Source: Hydrangea macrophylla (lineage: Eukaryota; Streptophyta; Magnoliopsida; Cornales; Hydrangeaceae). Taken from it: a DNA stretch of 64,000 bases. Position 1 is the stretch's first letter, and each line of letters begins with the position of its first letter. Shown here piece by piece: positions 33,553 through 45,318 of the stretch. A program made the position numbers and the translations under genes. The DNA lies in the NCBI GenBank assembly GCA_033977485.1, contig CM066985.1, forward strand, positions 78,745,045 to 78,809,044, written 5' to 3'. The notes beneath the pieces were generated by a model that was not told the DNA's origin, searched no databases, and saw only the letters and a list, made by a program, of their open reading frames with translations.

Positions 33553-34772
33553 TGTCACAACCCATCCTGTTACGCACAGAAATAGGACACATGGTATGCC
33601 ACCAAAGATCATCTAATTCCTTTAAAGTATAAATAGCAGCGGAAAACATAAGTAAGAATCACTAAAATGAGAGTTATAAAAAGTTTTGCCCAAGTGAAAA
33701 CATTTCCAAGAAAATCCATTTTGAAAATCAGCGGTCTAGTCGACTGTAGCGGCGACCCAGTCGACTGGAGGTTAAAAGAATAAAGTAAAAAAAGTTCAAC
33801 AGCCCTGTCCAATTGATTGTGTCGGGGACTCAGTCGACTGGAGCCTCGATTTCTCAGTCGACTGGTGCTTTGTCCGGTTGACTAGACACTATGCATGTAG
33901 AATGCCATATTTTCGTGCAGAAACCAGTCGACTGATGGTCTCCATTCAGTCTACTGAAGCCGGTGAAAACTAAAGGAATCTTTCAACAATACAAGGGTCC
34001 AGTCGACTGTACCACGGATCAGTTGACTGATTCCTAGCTGTTTACTGAGCATTATGCAAGAATCACACCAAGGGAATTCCAACACCAAAACAATCAAAAT
34101 TCCATGATTTAAAACATAAATACCGAGGTCTTTCAACAGGTTACAAGTACTAATCTAAGTCAAAATGCTATTACAACATGTTACAATTCCCAAATTCTTA
34201 TTACAAGTTCAGGACAAAAACACAAGTATGTACAAGTAGTGATTCCCCGACATTCTTCGACCTTACTCCTCACGCTTCTTCTTGCCTTTATTCTTATCAC
34301 CTGCAATGGAGTAAGGCTCCACTACTTAGCTATATGTTGAGTGAACAAGTTCTAACATATATATATGGTAAAAACATGCCTTAATCTCATAATTCATAAC
34401 AAATAGTCCCTAGGGAGAAAAATACGAATTCATCCGGTAGCGGCAAGTCCAAGTCTTAAACCTCGATGCCAATGGAAAGTTCAAGTCTATCAACCATTGC
34501 ATCCCCAAGTGCCATGGAAAGTCCAAGTTTATCAACCATGCATAGTGGCCGTCCTTACTAAATTTTCAAGCATCGAGAAGCTTACTCTGGCATGAAATTA
34601 TATAAGTCCCCCCTTTGACCCATATAAACAACTCAACGTGCTCATGTAAAAGTAGACATGCTTTTCACATTTAATCGTGTGCATAAGGAATGGGCCTATA
34701 ATTAATATATGAATTTTGCCCTGGATCACAATTTCGTCGTCGAAACCAAAACATGTATATTTCTGATATAAC
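33553..34772 (-). repeat. Element C 5' LTR, first part
   Basis: Starts TGTCACAACCC and aligns with 3905-5160 of the 3' LTR until D interrupts it at 34773. It carries the GTCGAC palindrome array (about 33726-34030) and the shortened 42-bp repeat (about 34445-34540). It resumes at 57673. Confidence 0.85.
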
Positions 34773-34950
34773 TATAATACCCTATTTTTTTGGTATATTA
34801 ATAAGACCTGGTATTTCCTTTCATACTTTTATAAACTTTTTCTTTCTTTTGGTGAAATTTGGTTACCAATCAATTGATAAGCTTCCCAATCGATTGCCAC
34901 TTTTCAGATACCAATCGATTGACATATTCCCAATTGATTGCCATTATACC

Positions 34951-35497
34951 TGTTGGAATGTCCCACATCGCCCATTTATAGCCTCTCTGTGCGGTTTATA
35001 AGGCTTTAGTTCCCCTCTCCTTAACACCTGGGTTTTAAGGAGTTGAATGGGCTGGGCCTTACAAGTGGTATCAAAGCTTGGTTGGTCTTGTCTTCCGGCG
35101 TGCCGAGTGTCCGGCTGCTGTGGTCCAGGGTATGCCGAGTGTCCGGCTCCTGTGGTTCGGGGGGTGTGTTGGAATGTCCCACATCGCCCATTTATAGCCT
35201 CTCTGTGCGGTTTATAAGGCTTTAGTTCCCCTCTCCTTAACACCTGGGTTTTAAGGAGTTGAATGGGCTGGGCCTTACAAGTGGTATCAGAGCATGGTTG
35301 GTCTTGTCTTCCGGCGTGCCGAGTGTCCGGCTGGTGTGGTCCAGGGTATGCCGAGTGTCCGGCTCCTGTGGTTCAGGGGGTGTGTTGGAATGTCCCACAT
35401 CGCCCATTTATAGCCCCTCTGTGCGGTTTATAAGGCTTTAGTTCCCCTCTCCTTAACACCTGGGTTTTAAGGAGTTGAATGGGCTGGGCCTTACAAG
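34951..35497 (+). mobile_element. Tandem TRIM with three LTRs and two interiors
   Basis: TGTTGGAATGTCCCACATCG starts at 34951, 35167 and 35383, an exact 216-base spacing. The first two units continue from an LTR of about 115 bases into TGGTATCAAAGC or TGGTATCAGAGC (Met-tRNA-type PBS) and an interior of about 100 bases; the third stops after the LTR. TATACC occurs on both sides (34945-34950 and 35498-35503), and the D 3' LTR lacks the insert. The LTR-interior-LTR-interior-LTR order suggests recombination between TRIM LTRs. Confidence 0.88.
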
Positions 35498-35672
35498 TAT
35501 ACCGATTAAAAGTAATGACATGACAACATCCCAATCGATTACCATCTTTTCCATTCGATTGCCTTCAAATTTCTATTACCAATCAATTGCCATCTATACC
35601 AATCGATTGGCATAAGCTAAGACAAGTTTTCTTCTTTTCTTTAGCTTTAAACGTGTGGCACTCTTGTTTTCC

Positions 35673-35681
35673 TATATATAT
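35673..35681 (+). promoter_or_regulatory. Putative TATA box of D 5' LTR
   Basis: TATATATAT after TTGTTTTCC, followed within 40 bases by a GA-rich leader. The 3' LTR has a longer TA run at 44061-44075. Palindrome clusters lie on both sides. Confidence 0.55.
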
Positions 35682-35814
35682 GTCTTCATTTATGGCCTTG
35701 GACTAGTTTTGTTAGCCTTGGAAGAGAGAGAGACACATATCTTGTGTGTTACATACATATATATCCATATATCTATATATCTATACATTCATACACACAC
35801 TTTCTCATAGCAGA

Positions 35815-35920
35815 GAAGAAGGAGAGAAGAAGAGAAGAAAGAAAGAAGAAAAGAAGGAGAGGCAGATGAGATAGACAGAGGAGAAGGGGAGAGAAGAAGA
35901 AAGAGAGAGAGAGAGAGAGC
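35815..35920. repeat. GA-rich low-complexity tract
   Basis: GAGAAGAAGGAGAGAAGAAG-type sequence in the presumed leader. The 3' LTR equivalent (44205-44415) is longer, with a (GAA)n run and a duplication of about 66 bases. Ser- and Leu-rich frames on the opposite strand come from this tract. Confidence 0.85.
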
Positions 35921-36607
35921 TTGACTTTCAAAGCTCACACAAGCCAAACAAACCTTTGGTGAGAACCTAACTCACTTGGTCCCTTTATTGGATGTCTACT
36001 CAAGTTTACATAAAGCTTTGATGTAGAAAATACATGGTTTTGACATTTATATATGCTATATTTACAATCTGCTGGTGAAGACAAAGTGCCAATCGATTGG
36101 CATAATTACCAATTGATTGCCATCAATTAGGACCCAGTCGATTAGATAGAATTCTAATCGATTGACATCCCAATCCATTGCCAATTTTAGCAATTGATTG
36201 ACATTATTTCAGACCCAATCGATTGCCATGATTTCTCAATCGATTGTTATAATTTTTATCCCAATCGATTGGACCTTATACCAATCGATTGGTACGGGGC
36301 AAAACATGGATTCTTTTGCCTGTTTATTATATAAGAGGTTCGATTGTTCGTTTCTCGTTTCAGACTTCCATTATTCAATTTTGGGCAGATTAGGGGATAA
36401 TATAACAACACAGATAAGTATGATTAAGATTAATGGGTAAATGAAATGACGTGTGATATTATGCGGTTCATGTATGAGTTTGATATCCATTTTCTTTTAA
36501 TTCGAGTAGTCAGGCCACATTGGGAATTGTCATGTGTCGACATTAGAACGTAAGTTAAGTAGGTTTGGTAAGTTCTGGGAATGGTACGTGGATGGACATT
36601 TGGTCAC

Positions 36608-36925
36608 GATATGCTCTTAAAAGCGGTGAGCTGTGCATATGCTCTTAAAAGCGGTGAGCTAGACCAAGTAGTCCTAAGATACAACAGAAAATCTATGGTA
36701 TGCTCTTAAAAGTAGTGAGCTGTGTAATATGCTCTTAAAAGTGCTGAGTTGGGATGTTTGGTAGATGACGCTGAGTCGTAGCAATAGATGATATGCCTTG
36801 TTTAAAATGCTATGTCCTTGGAATGCGGTGAACAGGATACATTATTCTTAAAAGCTGGGGACGCACTGACATGGAGTCCATGACATGCGGTGAGCTGTGT
36901 AATTTGCTCTTAAAAGTAGTGGATG
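36608..36925. repeat. ATGCTCTTAAAAGCGGTGAG repeat array, D 5' LTR
   Basis: Five to six units, most forming GCTC-loop-GAGC with an 11-base loop; one unit has GAGT, which still allows a G-T pair. The 3' LTR has the array at about 47985-48285. The GCGGTGA core also appears in element A's 169-bp repeat. Confidence 0.8.
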
Positions 36926-37146
36926 GAATGAAGGTGTATCCCTAGAGTTAAACGAGCAAGTCTGTTCATTCAGTCAGAATCTATTAATATCAATTTTTGA
37001 GTAACAAGACGATAAGGGTTGGTTTACGAGGTTGAATAAAGGAACAAGATATTATTATTATAGTAAGATGTTAACTCGTGTTTTCATAAGCTTGTGTTTA
37101 CTTCAGATAACTGGTACCGTGTCAGTTTATACTCACTCGGCTCTCA

Positions 37147-37187
37147 GTAAGCTGACGGCCTTTATTGCATGGACTTTTTCCCGTCCA
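37147..37187 (+). promoter_or_regulatory. Conserved AAGCTGACGGC block plus hairpin in D LTR
   Basis: GTAAGCTGACGGC, then ten bases later TGGAC-loop-GTCCA. In the 3' LTR copy (about 48507-48546) the stem is TGGGC/GTCCA, with one G-T pair. The block lies some 460 bases before the LTR end, as in A and E. Confidence 0.55.
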
Positions 37188-37616
37188 GACTATCCTGTAC
37201 CTCATTTTTTAGGTGACGAAGTCTAAACAATAGTTCCTATCCAGGAGGAGAATACACCGAGGGTTCCCCCATGTTGATGGCTATGCCAAGGAGGACTATA
37301 ACGCTGATGTTTACGCCAGCTAAAGACCCGGAGATAGTTTATGTTATTTCTGTTTAGTTGTTTTGCTATATTCGGTACTTGGGCATATGTTGCTTTCAAA
37401 CCTTATATATCCTCTGCTGTAGCTTTACTTTTGTAATAACTCTGATGTTGGTAATATAATAGGTTTCCTTTATATTATTGTGGGTTGTTCTTTCTTGTTG
37501 TGGACTAGAACTGTGTGGTGTGGAAGGTTAGTGACTTTCACCAGTCAATCCCTATGAACCCATAAAGGAAATTTATTTTTCTCTATTTACGCTGTTCCGG
37601 AGCGTGACATGATTTT

Positions 37617-37628
37617 TGGTATCAAAGC
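37617..37628 (+). promoter_or_regulatory. Primer binding site of element D
   Basis: TGGTATCAAAGC, seven bases after the LTR end; Met-tRNA type, with one change from the usual TGGTATCAGAGC. Confidence 0.8.
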
Positions 37629-37869
37629 TCTAGGTTTGTGATACTTTCGTTCACTACCTATTCCACACCATCTAGTCCTAGTATGTAATGAGTTTAAGAT
37701 TTCCTTGAGATAAGCTATGAGTTTAAGATAAGTTCGTCTTTCTGACGATGGTTAGTCTCTTTACAGGATAGCATGGATCCAGAGTTTCATCAGGTTGTAG
37801 TCGATGGTTATGGAGGATACGTGATACATGGGGATACCTTAGAGCTACCCAGAGTTTTATCGTAAGTGA

Positions 37870-38772
37870 GTGTGCCAGATAGCTAGTCAACATTTGGAAG
37901 AAGACATGTGGAGGGGGCTTTATGTGACCGGGAGTATTCACCCGACACAGATGTGTATGGATACTTACCATTCTGCGAGAGTTGGTAGAGACATTTGTCA
38001 GGAGCTATTACGGTTAGTTCAGAGTAAGCCAGAGATAGATGAGATTGAGTTGAGAGTCAATTTAGTCGTCTCACCGGAGCCTGTAGCTGAACCAACACCA
38101 ATAGCCCCACCAACAACGGTACCCGATGTACCAGTTCTGAAGCCTAAGCCAATTCAGGATGAGGAGGATCCAGAGCCAGAGGACGAGCATTTCGACGAGG
38201 ATATTGACGGGGATGGAGAGGAGGAACCGATAGATGACGAGGACCCAGTGGAGGATGAACATGTGGTCGACGCGGATGACGATGAGCCGGAGGATGATCC
38301 GGAGGACCCAGAGGATCCAGCGCAGGACCTAGAGGCCATGGAGGCAGACATAGGGGTACAAGCCGACGTAGTAGTTAAGGACGTGGACGATGAGGAGATT
38401 ATTGTACCAGAGGCACCCATTATGCTTCAGATACTGGCCGAACCTATTATGCATATGGTAGCCATGGCCAATATGGCAGTAGGATGGATAGCCGGGATGG
38501 TAGCCCAGCCAACAGGTTTTGCTATTGGAGAGGCTGCAATAGCAGGAGCTCTTGATATAGCTGATGGATTTGCAACTGTAGCAGTCGAGGTCACCAACCA
38601 GGCAATAGCAGATGCGATGGAGGATGTTGATGCAGAGGTGATAGAGGATTGGGATATTGGAGTGGTAGCCGAAGATTTCGTTACACCAGTTCAAGATGAT
38701 CCACTTGAGGAGATGGATATCGATTTGGAGGAAGAGGTGCCATCAGCAGGATCAGATGCTGACAACCTTTGA
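37870..38772 (+). CDS. Acidic accessory ORF of element D, unknown function
   Basis: A 300-codon open frame between PBS and gag. Residues 1-65 are mixed and carry RLVQSKPEIDEIELRV. Residues about 66-95 are Pro/Val-rich. Residues about 96-165 are strongly Asp/Glu-rich (EDEHFDEDIDGDGEEEP-like). Residues about 185-245 are Ala/Gly/Met/Val-rich, possibly a hydrophobic helix pair, and the tail is again acidic. I recognise no domain. A short frame starting MDPEFHQVVVDGYGG at 37773 precedes it in another frame and may be a displaced N-terminus. It has no stops while D's gag-pol has many, but its codons include few that C-to-T change turns into stops, so selection is not proven. Element A lacks this region. 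Confidence 0.55.
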   Translation: MCQIASQHLEEDMWRGLYVTGSIHPTQMCMDTYHSARVGRDICQELLRLVQSKPEIDEIELRVNLVVSPEPVAEPTPIAPPTTVPDVPVLKPKPIQDEEDPEPEDEHFDEDIDGDGEEEPIDDEDPVEDEHVVDADDDEPEDDPEDPEDPAQDLEAMEADIGVQADVVVKDVDDEEIIVPEAPIMLQILAEPIMHMVAMANMAVGWIAGMVAQPTGFAIGEAAIAGALDIADGFATVAVEVTNQAIADAMEDVDAEVIEDWDIGVVAEDFVTPVQDDPLEEMDIDLEEEVPSAGSDADNL

Positions 38773-39150
38773 GTCAGGATCTGCAGGGGGTTTATGTTTT
38801 TGTTAGATTATATCAGGGCATGTTATACGCCAGATTTTTGGGAGCTTGAAAGATAGCTATTTGACCATAGCTTTATATAGTATGAGCAGTAGTAGTTATA
38901 GTTATAATAGTTGACCTTAGTACTGTTTTTGCTTTGTCCCACATGGTACATAGTTTGACTAGTGTGTACTATGCGGTACATCTTTTGATTTATATGAGCA
39001 GTACTTTATTACTGACTATGTGGTTGCTTTGATGTGTTGTTTTTAGAACTATTAATTCTTGTTGCTTCTTGCCTTATCTTGTTTTCGTTTCTGCAAGAAG
39101 ACTTTCAGCTGATAGTTGTATCTCTTGTAGGCAACACTCGTTATCATTAT
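38773..39150 (+). other. Non-coding spacer between accessory ORF and gag of D
   Basis: T-rich sequence with no long frame and no recognisable motif; presumably leader before gag. Confidence 0.5.
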
Positions 39151-40265
39151 GGTAGGACCCTTGAAAAATCACCAAGTGCGTATTGGAGCACCTATTTTAG
39201 AAGGAATGGACCCGTCCGGAGTATTTGAAGCATTTATGCAGAGAATGGAGCATGTAGGCGATACTTACAATAATGTTACAAATCAACGACCTATCCAACC
39301 CCCAGTTGTATCGTTCCAGCAGAGGCAAATAGGAGACAAGTTGTTAGCAAATTCTGTGGGTTATGTCCCGAGAAGTTCGATGGACTGACGGAACCATGGA
39401 AAGCGGAATAATGGATAAGAGAAATGGAGTTAATCTTTGAAGCATTAGAATGCAGCGAGCAAGATAAGCGTTGCCTTGCTACGTTCCAGCTCACTTATGC
39501 CGCCGAAGATTGGTGGGAAGCTGAACGAGCCACTATAGGAATAAATGCTGCAAGAGTAATGTCTTGGGAAACATTAAAGGGAAGATTTCTAGAGAAGTAT
39601 TTTCCAAAAGATGAAAAGGATCAACAGGAGAAGAATTTCTTGAGCTTAGTTCAAGGAGATTGAACGGTAAAAGAATATATTACACAGTTTGAACGACTAT
39701 CTTGATTTGCTCAACATATGATACACCGTAGAAGAAGGTGAAAAGATTTCACCAGGGACTGAATCCTCATCTTCACCATATGATGATTGGTCACCTGAAC
39801 CAGAGTTTTGAAGGACTGGTCAAACTTGTTATAAGTCTAGAGAAGGATGTATATCTAGTACAGTGACCACAGATGAGTCGACCCCAGCTATCAAGGAACA
39901 TCCAATAGAGGAATTTCTAGGCACAACCACCAAGAAATACCCAAGGTTGGAGACCTCAGGGAAACTTTCAAGGCAACAAGAGAACTTGGGAAGGAGCCAA
40001 GAAACCCTAGCAAAGTTATCTTTGACCCCAGTCGTATCAACAGCGAGGATCACAACCTCAGGCGCTGCTAACAGCCCCGCCAAACAACAGTGGAGGATGT
40101 TTTAACTGTGGAAAGCCATGACATATTGCAAGGAACTACACTGTCCACAGATCTAATCGTAGGTCGGATATTTTCTGTCCTAATTACAATAAGACAGGTC
40201 ATTTGAGCAGGGATTGTCGTGCACCACGAGGAAGACACTGCGGGGCACTAGTTCAAGGAATTCAA
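39151..40265 (+). pseudogene. gag: Element D gag, broken
   Basis: Starts MVGPLKNHQVRIGAPILEGM. A frame change near 39385 leads to the capsid-like core CPEKFDGLTEPWKAE (stop) WIREMELIFEALECSEQDK, with FQLTYAAEDWWEAE. Stops follow at about 39661 and 39702 (both TGA where Arg is expected). Two zinc knuckles lie near 40093-40130 (CFNCGKP then a TGA then HIARN) and 40171-40220 (CPNYNKTGHLSRDC, second Cys changed to Tyr). This is a chromovirus Gag that would coat element RNA; it is not translatable as one protein. Confidence 0.85.
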
Positions 40266-40329
40266 GGACCCCCAGATCAGAAAAGAATGAATGCAATAAT
40301 CCTGGGAGAAGTAGGTTTTAATGCCGATG

Positions 40330-43300
40330 AACAACAACAATTGGAAGGTACGCTTGTACTCTTTCATAATCCAGTTAAAGCTTTATTTGATACTGGAGCT
40401 GCACGTTCTTTTATTGCTGTTAAAATTGTGAGTCAGTTGGGTTTAGAACCCCAGATACTTGAGCCAACACTGAATTTTGTGTCACCATTGGGAGTAACTG
40501 TTAAACTGGGTAAAGTATATAAGGATTGCCCACTAACTTTAGGAGATAGGAATCTTCTAGCAAATTTGGTAGTTTTGTCGATGTCAGAGTTTGACATTAT
40601 CCTAGGGATGGATTGGTTGACTAAGTACGATGCTAATTTGGACTGCCCTACTAGAACGATTGTATTCCCGATACAAGGACGATCGGCAATCATATTTCAG
40701 TGTCAGCCGACGAGCGATATGTTCTTAACAAGTGGGTTAGCTATAATCGGGAGCATGAATACGGAACTTAAGATGGATCAGATTCCTACTATACAAAACT
40801 TTCAGGATATTAAGACTTCCACCAAAAAGAGAAATAGACTTTTGTGTGGAATTAGTACCTGATACGTCACCGATATCAAAGACTCCATATAGGATGGCAC
40901 CAACTGAGATGTTGAAACTAAAGAAGTAAGTCCAAGAACTTGAAGATCTAGGATTTGTTCGTCCAAGTACGTCACCTTGGGGAGCACCAGTCCTATTTGT
41001 AAAGAAGAAGAAAGGGGCACTTCAACTCTGTATGGACTATAGGGAGTTGAACAAGATTACAATCAAGAATAGATATCCACTACCTCGGATAGATGACCTG
41101 TTTGACGAGTTACAAGGATCTAGGATCTTTTCCAAGATCGATTTACGTTTGGGATATCACCAGTTGTTAGTTCGACCAGACGATGTGTCGAAGACTGCAT
41201 TCAGGATGAGATACCGGCATTACGAGTTTCTAGTTATGCCTTTTGGATTGACAAACACACCAACAGTATTCATGGACTTAATGAATAGAGTACTCAGACT
41301 ATATCTGGATAGATTCATTATAGTATTCATCGATGATATTTTAATCTACTCAAGGACGGAAGAAGATCATAAAGACCACTTATAGATTACTTTACAGACA
41401 CTTCGAGATAATAAGTTGTATGCAAAGTTCAATAAGTGTGAATTTTGACTACAAGAAGTCAAATTCTTGGGACATGTTATATCTCAAGATGGTATTTTAG
41501 TAGACTCATCTAAGATTGATGCAATCTTAAGCTGGAATAGATCAACTAATGCTACAGAGGTTAGAAGTTTCCTCAGTTTAGCAGGATATTACAGAAGATT
41601 TGTAGAAGGATTCGCCAAGTTAGCCAGACCTTTGACAAATTTGACAAGGAAGGAAATAAAGTATGAATGGGCAGACAAGCATGAGGGTGCATTTTAGGAG
41701 TTAAAAGAAAGATTGACTTCTGCACCAGTACTTGCAATACCTAAGAGTGGAAAAAGGTATGTGATCTATAGTGAAGCATCACACCAAGGACTTGGATGTG
41801 TACTAATGTAAGATGGAAATGTTAATGCATATGGATCAAGATAGTTGAAGGTACATGAGAAGAATTATCCGACGCATGATCTGGAATTAGCAGCAATAAT
41901 ATTTGCATTAAAGATCTAGAGACACTATCTATATGGAGAGATGTTTGATCTATTTTTCGATCATAAGAGTTTGAAGTATTTGTTCTCTCAAAAGGAGTTG
42001 AACATGCGACAATGATGATGGATGGAGTTACTCAAGGACTATGACTGTTCGTTACAATACCATCCAGGTAAAGCAAATATTATGGTAGATGCTTTGAGTC
42101 GTAAACCTCGACTAGTAATCACTGCATTACTAATTCAAGAATGGAGAGCATTAGAAGTGTTAGCTGAATTCAAGCTTCAGCCAGTGGAACCAATGGAAAG
42201 ACTACATTTTGGATGCCTGATGGTACAACCAACGTTGATCAGTCGTATCATAGCAGCTCAACAGACGACGAAAGATTTAAAGTTATGGTTCACTAAGTTA
42301 TCATCCAAAGAACCAGAGATCTGAAGTATCGATACAGATGGAGCCTTACGATGTAAAGGTAGACTCTGTGTACCTGACGAAGAAAATCTCTGTAAAGAAA
42401 TATTAGATGAAGCACATAAGTCATAGATGACTATTCATCTGGGAGGTACGAAGATGTACAAGGATCTGAAGAGAATTTCTGGTGGGAAGGAATGAAGAGA
42501 GAAATAGCTGAGTATGTATCTCAATGTCTTACTTATAAACAAGTAAAGGCAGAACATCAGAAGCCACCTGGACTTCTACAACCGTTACCAATTCCTCAAT
42601 GGAAATGGGAACACATCACCATGGATTTTGTGGTAGGATTGCAAAAGTCACAGCAGAACCACGATCCTATTTGGGTAATTGTGGATCGACTTATGAAGAC
42701 GACATATTTTATTGCCTACAGTATGACGTATTCAGTGGAACGTTTAAGCCGGGTGTATCTGTAAATTGTAGTACGATTACATGGAGTACCTATTTCTATC
42801 GTGTCAGATCGAGATTTGCGTTTTACTGCAGAATTTTGGAAGAGCCTCCAAACAGTGATGGGAACAACGCTAAACTTGAGTTCATCTTTTCACCCACAGA
42901 CAGATGGTCAGACTGAACGAGTTAATCAAGTGATGGAGGACATGTTACGTGCTTGTGTCATTGATTTTAAGAGTTCTTGGGAGACACACTTACCTTTGAT
43001 TGAGTTCGCCTATAATAACAATTATCATTCGAGCATAGGAATGGCGTCGTTCGAAGCTTGTACGAAAGACCTTTCTGATCGCCGCTATGTTGGACCGAAG
43101 TCGGAGATACTCAACTTCTCGGGCCAGAAATGGTACGAGAGACCAGTGAAAAGATTTAGATTGTACATGAGAAGATGAAGACAACTCAGACCCAACACAA
43201 GAGTTATGCTGACAAGCAACGCAAAGACTTGGAGTTTACCATTGGAGATCACGTGCTACTCAAGGTTTCACCTATTCGAGGCATCATAAGATTTGTTCAG

Positions 43301-43660
43301 AAAAGAGGTAAGTTATCACCGCGATTCATCGGACCGTTCGAGATTATAGAGCGTGTTGGGAAAGTTGCTTATCGCCTTGCGTTGCTACTGAAGATGTTAG
43401 GAGTGCACAACGTTTTCCACATTAGTATGCTGAGAAAGTGTGCCCACAACCCAGTGCACGAGATCACCTTCGAAGATATTGAAGCCAACAACAATGCTAC
43501 GTTCAACGAAGGACCAATTCGTGTTTTGGATTGAGGGATCAAGAAGTTCAGAAACAAGGAGATTCTGCTAGTCAAGGTTCAGTAAAAGCATCATGATGAA
43601 GGAGAAGCTTCGTGGGAGCTAGAGTTAGAGATGTGAGAGAAGTTTCCGTTTTTGTTCTAG
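40330..43660 (+). pseudogene. pol: Element D pol, full-length but decayed
   Basis: Domains in order: protease with intact FDTGAARSFI and LGMDWL (40380-40620), RT ([18 protein letters not shown] at 41035, FIDDILIYS near 41330), RNase H (YSEASHQGLG, 41768), integrase zinc region, catalytic core ([14 protein letters not shown] near 42890) and C-terminal module ([20 protein letters not shown] near 43327). In-frame stops are at about 40927, 41383, 41446, 41695, 41809, 41842, 41917, 42013, 42016, 42322, 42424, 43532, 43583 and 43634, with frameshifts near 40805, 42471 and 43060-43140. Compared with A's intact protein, stops replace Gln, Trp or Arg. Confidence 0.92.
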
Positions 43661-43700
43661 ACCTCGTATGCTTTTGATTTTGAGGACAAAATCTTTTGTT

Positions 43701-43713
43701 GAGTGGTGGATGA
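43701..43713 (+). promoter_or_regulatory. Polypurine tract of element D
   Basis: GAGTGGTGGATGA immediately before TGTAATACCC of the 3' LTR; nearly identical to element A's. Confidence 0.75.
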
Positions 43714-44204
43714 TGTAATACCCTGTATTTTTGGTATATTAATAAGACCTGGTATTTCCTTTCTATACTTGTATAAACTTTTTCTTTATTTTGGTAAAAT
43801 TTGGTTACCAATCGATTGATAAGCTTTCCCAATCAATTGACATTTTCATATACCAATCGATTGACATATTCTGAATCAATTGCCATTACACCGACTAAAA
43901 GTAATGACGTGGCAACATCCCAATCGATTGTCATTTTTCCAATCGATTGCCTTCAAATATCTGTTACCAATTGATTGCCATCTATACCAATCGATTGGCA
44001 TAAGCTGAGACAAGTTTTCTTCTTTTCTTTAGCTTTGAACGTGTGGCACTCTTGTTTCTCTATATATATATATATGTCTTCATTTATGGCCTTGGGCCAG
44101 TTTTATCAGCCTTGGAAGAGAGAGAAAGAGAGGCACATATCTTGTGTGTTATATATATCCATGTATCTATATATCTATACACTCACACACACACTCTCAC
44201 AACA

Positions 44205-44415
44205 AAGGAGAAGGGAAGAAGAAAAATAAGAAGAGAAGAAAGAAAGAAGAAGAGAATGAGAGGTAGAGGAGATAGATAGAGGAGAAGGAGAGAGAAGAAG
44301 AAGAAGAAGAAGAAGAAGAAGAAGAAGAAGAAGAGAATAAAGAAAGAAGAAGAGAATGAGAGGCAGAGGAGATAGATAGAGGAGAAGGAGAGAGAAGAAG
44401 AAAGAGAGAGAGAGC
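44205..44415. repeat. (GAA)n microsatellite and GA-rich duplication
   Basis: A GAA run at about 44292-44336 is flanked by two copies of a GA-rich stretch of about 66 bases (AAAGAAAGAAGAAGAGAATG). It expanded relative to 35815-35920 in the 5' LTR. Confidence 0.85.
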
Positions 44416-45318
44416 TTGACTTTCAAAGCTCACACAAGCCAAACACACCTTTGGTGAGTTCCTAACTCAGTTGGTCCCTTTATTGGATGTCTATACAAGT
44501 TTACATGAAGCTTAGATGTAGAAAATGCATGGTTTTGATGTTTATATATGCTATTTTTACAATCTGCATGTGAAGATGAAGTGCCAATCGATTGGCATAA
44601 TTACCAATTGATTGCCATCAGTCAGGACCCAATCGATTAGATAGAATTCCAATCGATTGACATCCCAATCGATTGCCAATGTTAGCAATTGATTGACATT
44701 ATTGCAGACCCAATCGATTGCCATGCTTTCTCAATCGAATTGTAACAACCTAAAAATTCATAAGCATTTAATTTCATTTTCATATTTAAATTCAAATTGT
44801 ATTGTTTGTTTTTATTTTAATTTCAATTCTCTTGTATTAAATCTGGTTGCTTGTTTTAATTCATATTGGAATTTCTTTTGGGGTCAAACTGTAATTTTTA
44901 ATAAAGTTAGTAATACCTGTGTTAGATTTCAAAACAAAATTTCAAAATGGTGAAAATAATTTCTCTTGACTCAAACAATATTTTTATAAAGCCGGGAAAT
45001 CATTTCTTACGTTAAAAAGCATCTTTCTGTATTTTGTAGTGATCACCGTGTCACAAAAATACCAGTTTACGTTCAAAACTGTCCGTGCCGCGTTAAACTT
45101 CCATAGATTTTGGAAGTGACGTAAAGTTAGATTAGACTTGTGCTTTACTTTCCATTTATGGAAACTAATCATTGGATAGGGTCTTCTGTTTGGCAAACTA
45201 GTGCATGTGTGTATTGTATTGTGCCATAAACCCAATTTCCCAAACAACTAACATTTGACCCCTATTAGCCTAAACTACCTCTTCAGTTTGGGTAGAGTGC
45301 ATATACGTATGTATCTAT

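Larger units (their letters stand above)
34866..36295. repeat. CAATCGATTG palindrome array in D 5' LTR
   Basis: About 18 copies of CCAATCGATTG or near variants (CAATTGATTG, CAATCAATTG), eight before the TATA box and ten after it (36090-36295). They are typically 18-25 bases apart. The 3' LTR shows the same distribution at 43807-44740 and 47640-47675. Confidence 0.88.
34773..37609 (+). repeat. Element D 5' LTR (2837 bp including TRIM)
   Basis: From TATAATACCC to GAGCGTGACA; the 3' copy starts TGTAATACCC. It contains CAATCGATTG palindrome arrays on both sides of a TATA box, GA-rich leader sequence, a repeated GCTC-loop-GAGC hairpin and the AAGCTGACGGC block. Confidence 0.88.

Noticed and set aside
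37773..37862. Short frame starting MDPEFHQVVVDGYGG before the acidic frame of D
   Set aside because: Too short and out of frame to call as a separate gene; kept only as a possible displaced N-terminus.
44175..44448. Ser/Leu-rich frames
   Set aside because: Translation of the GA-rich microsatellite.
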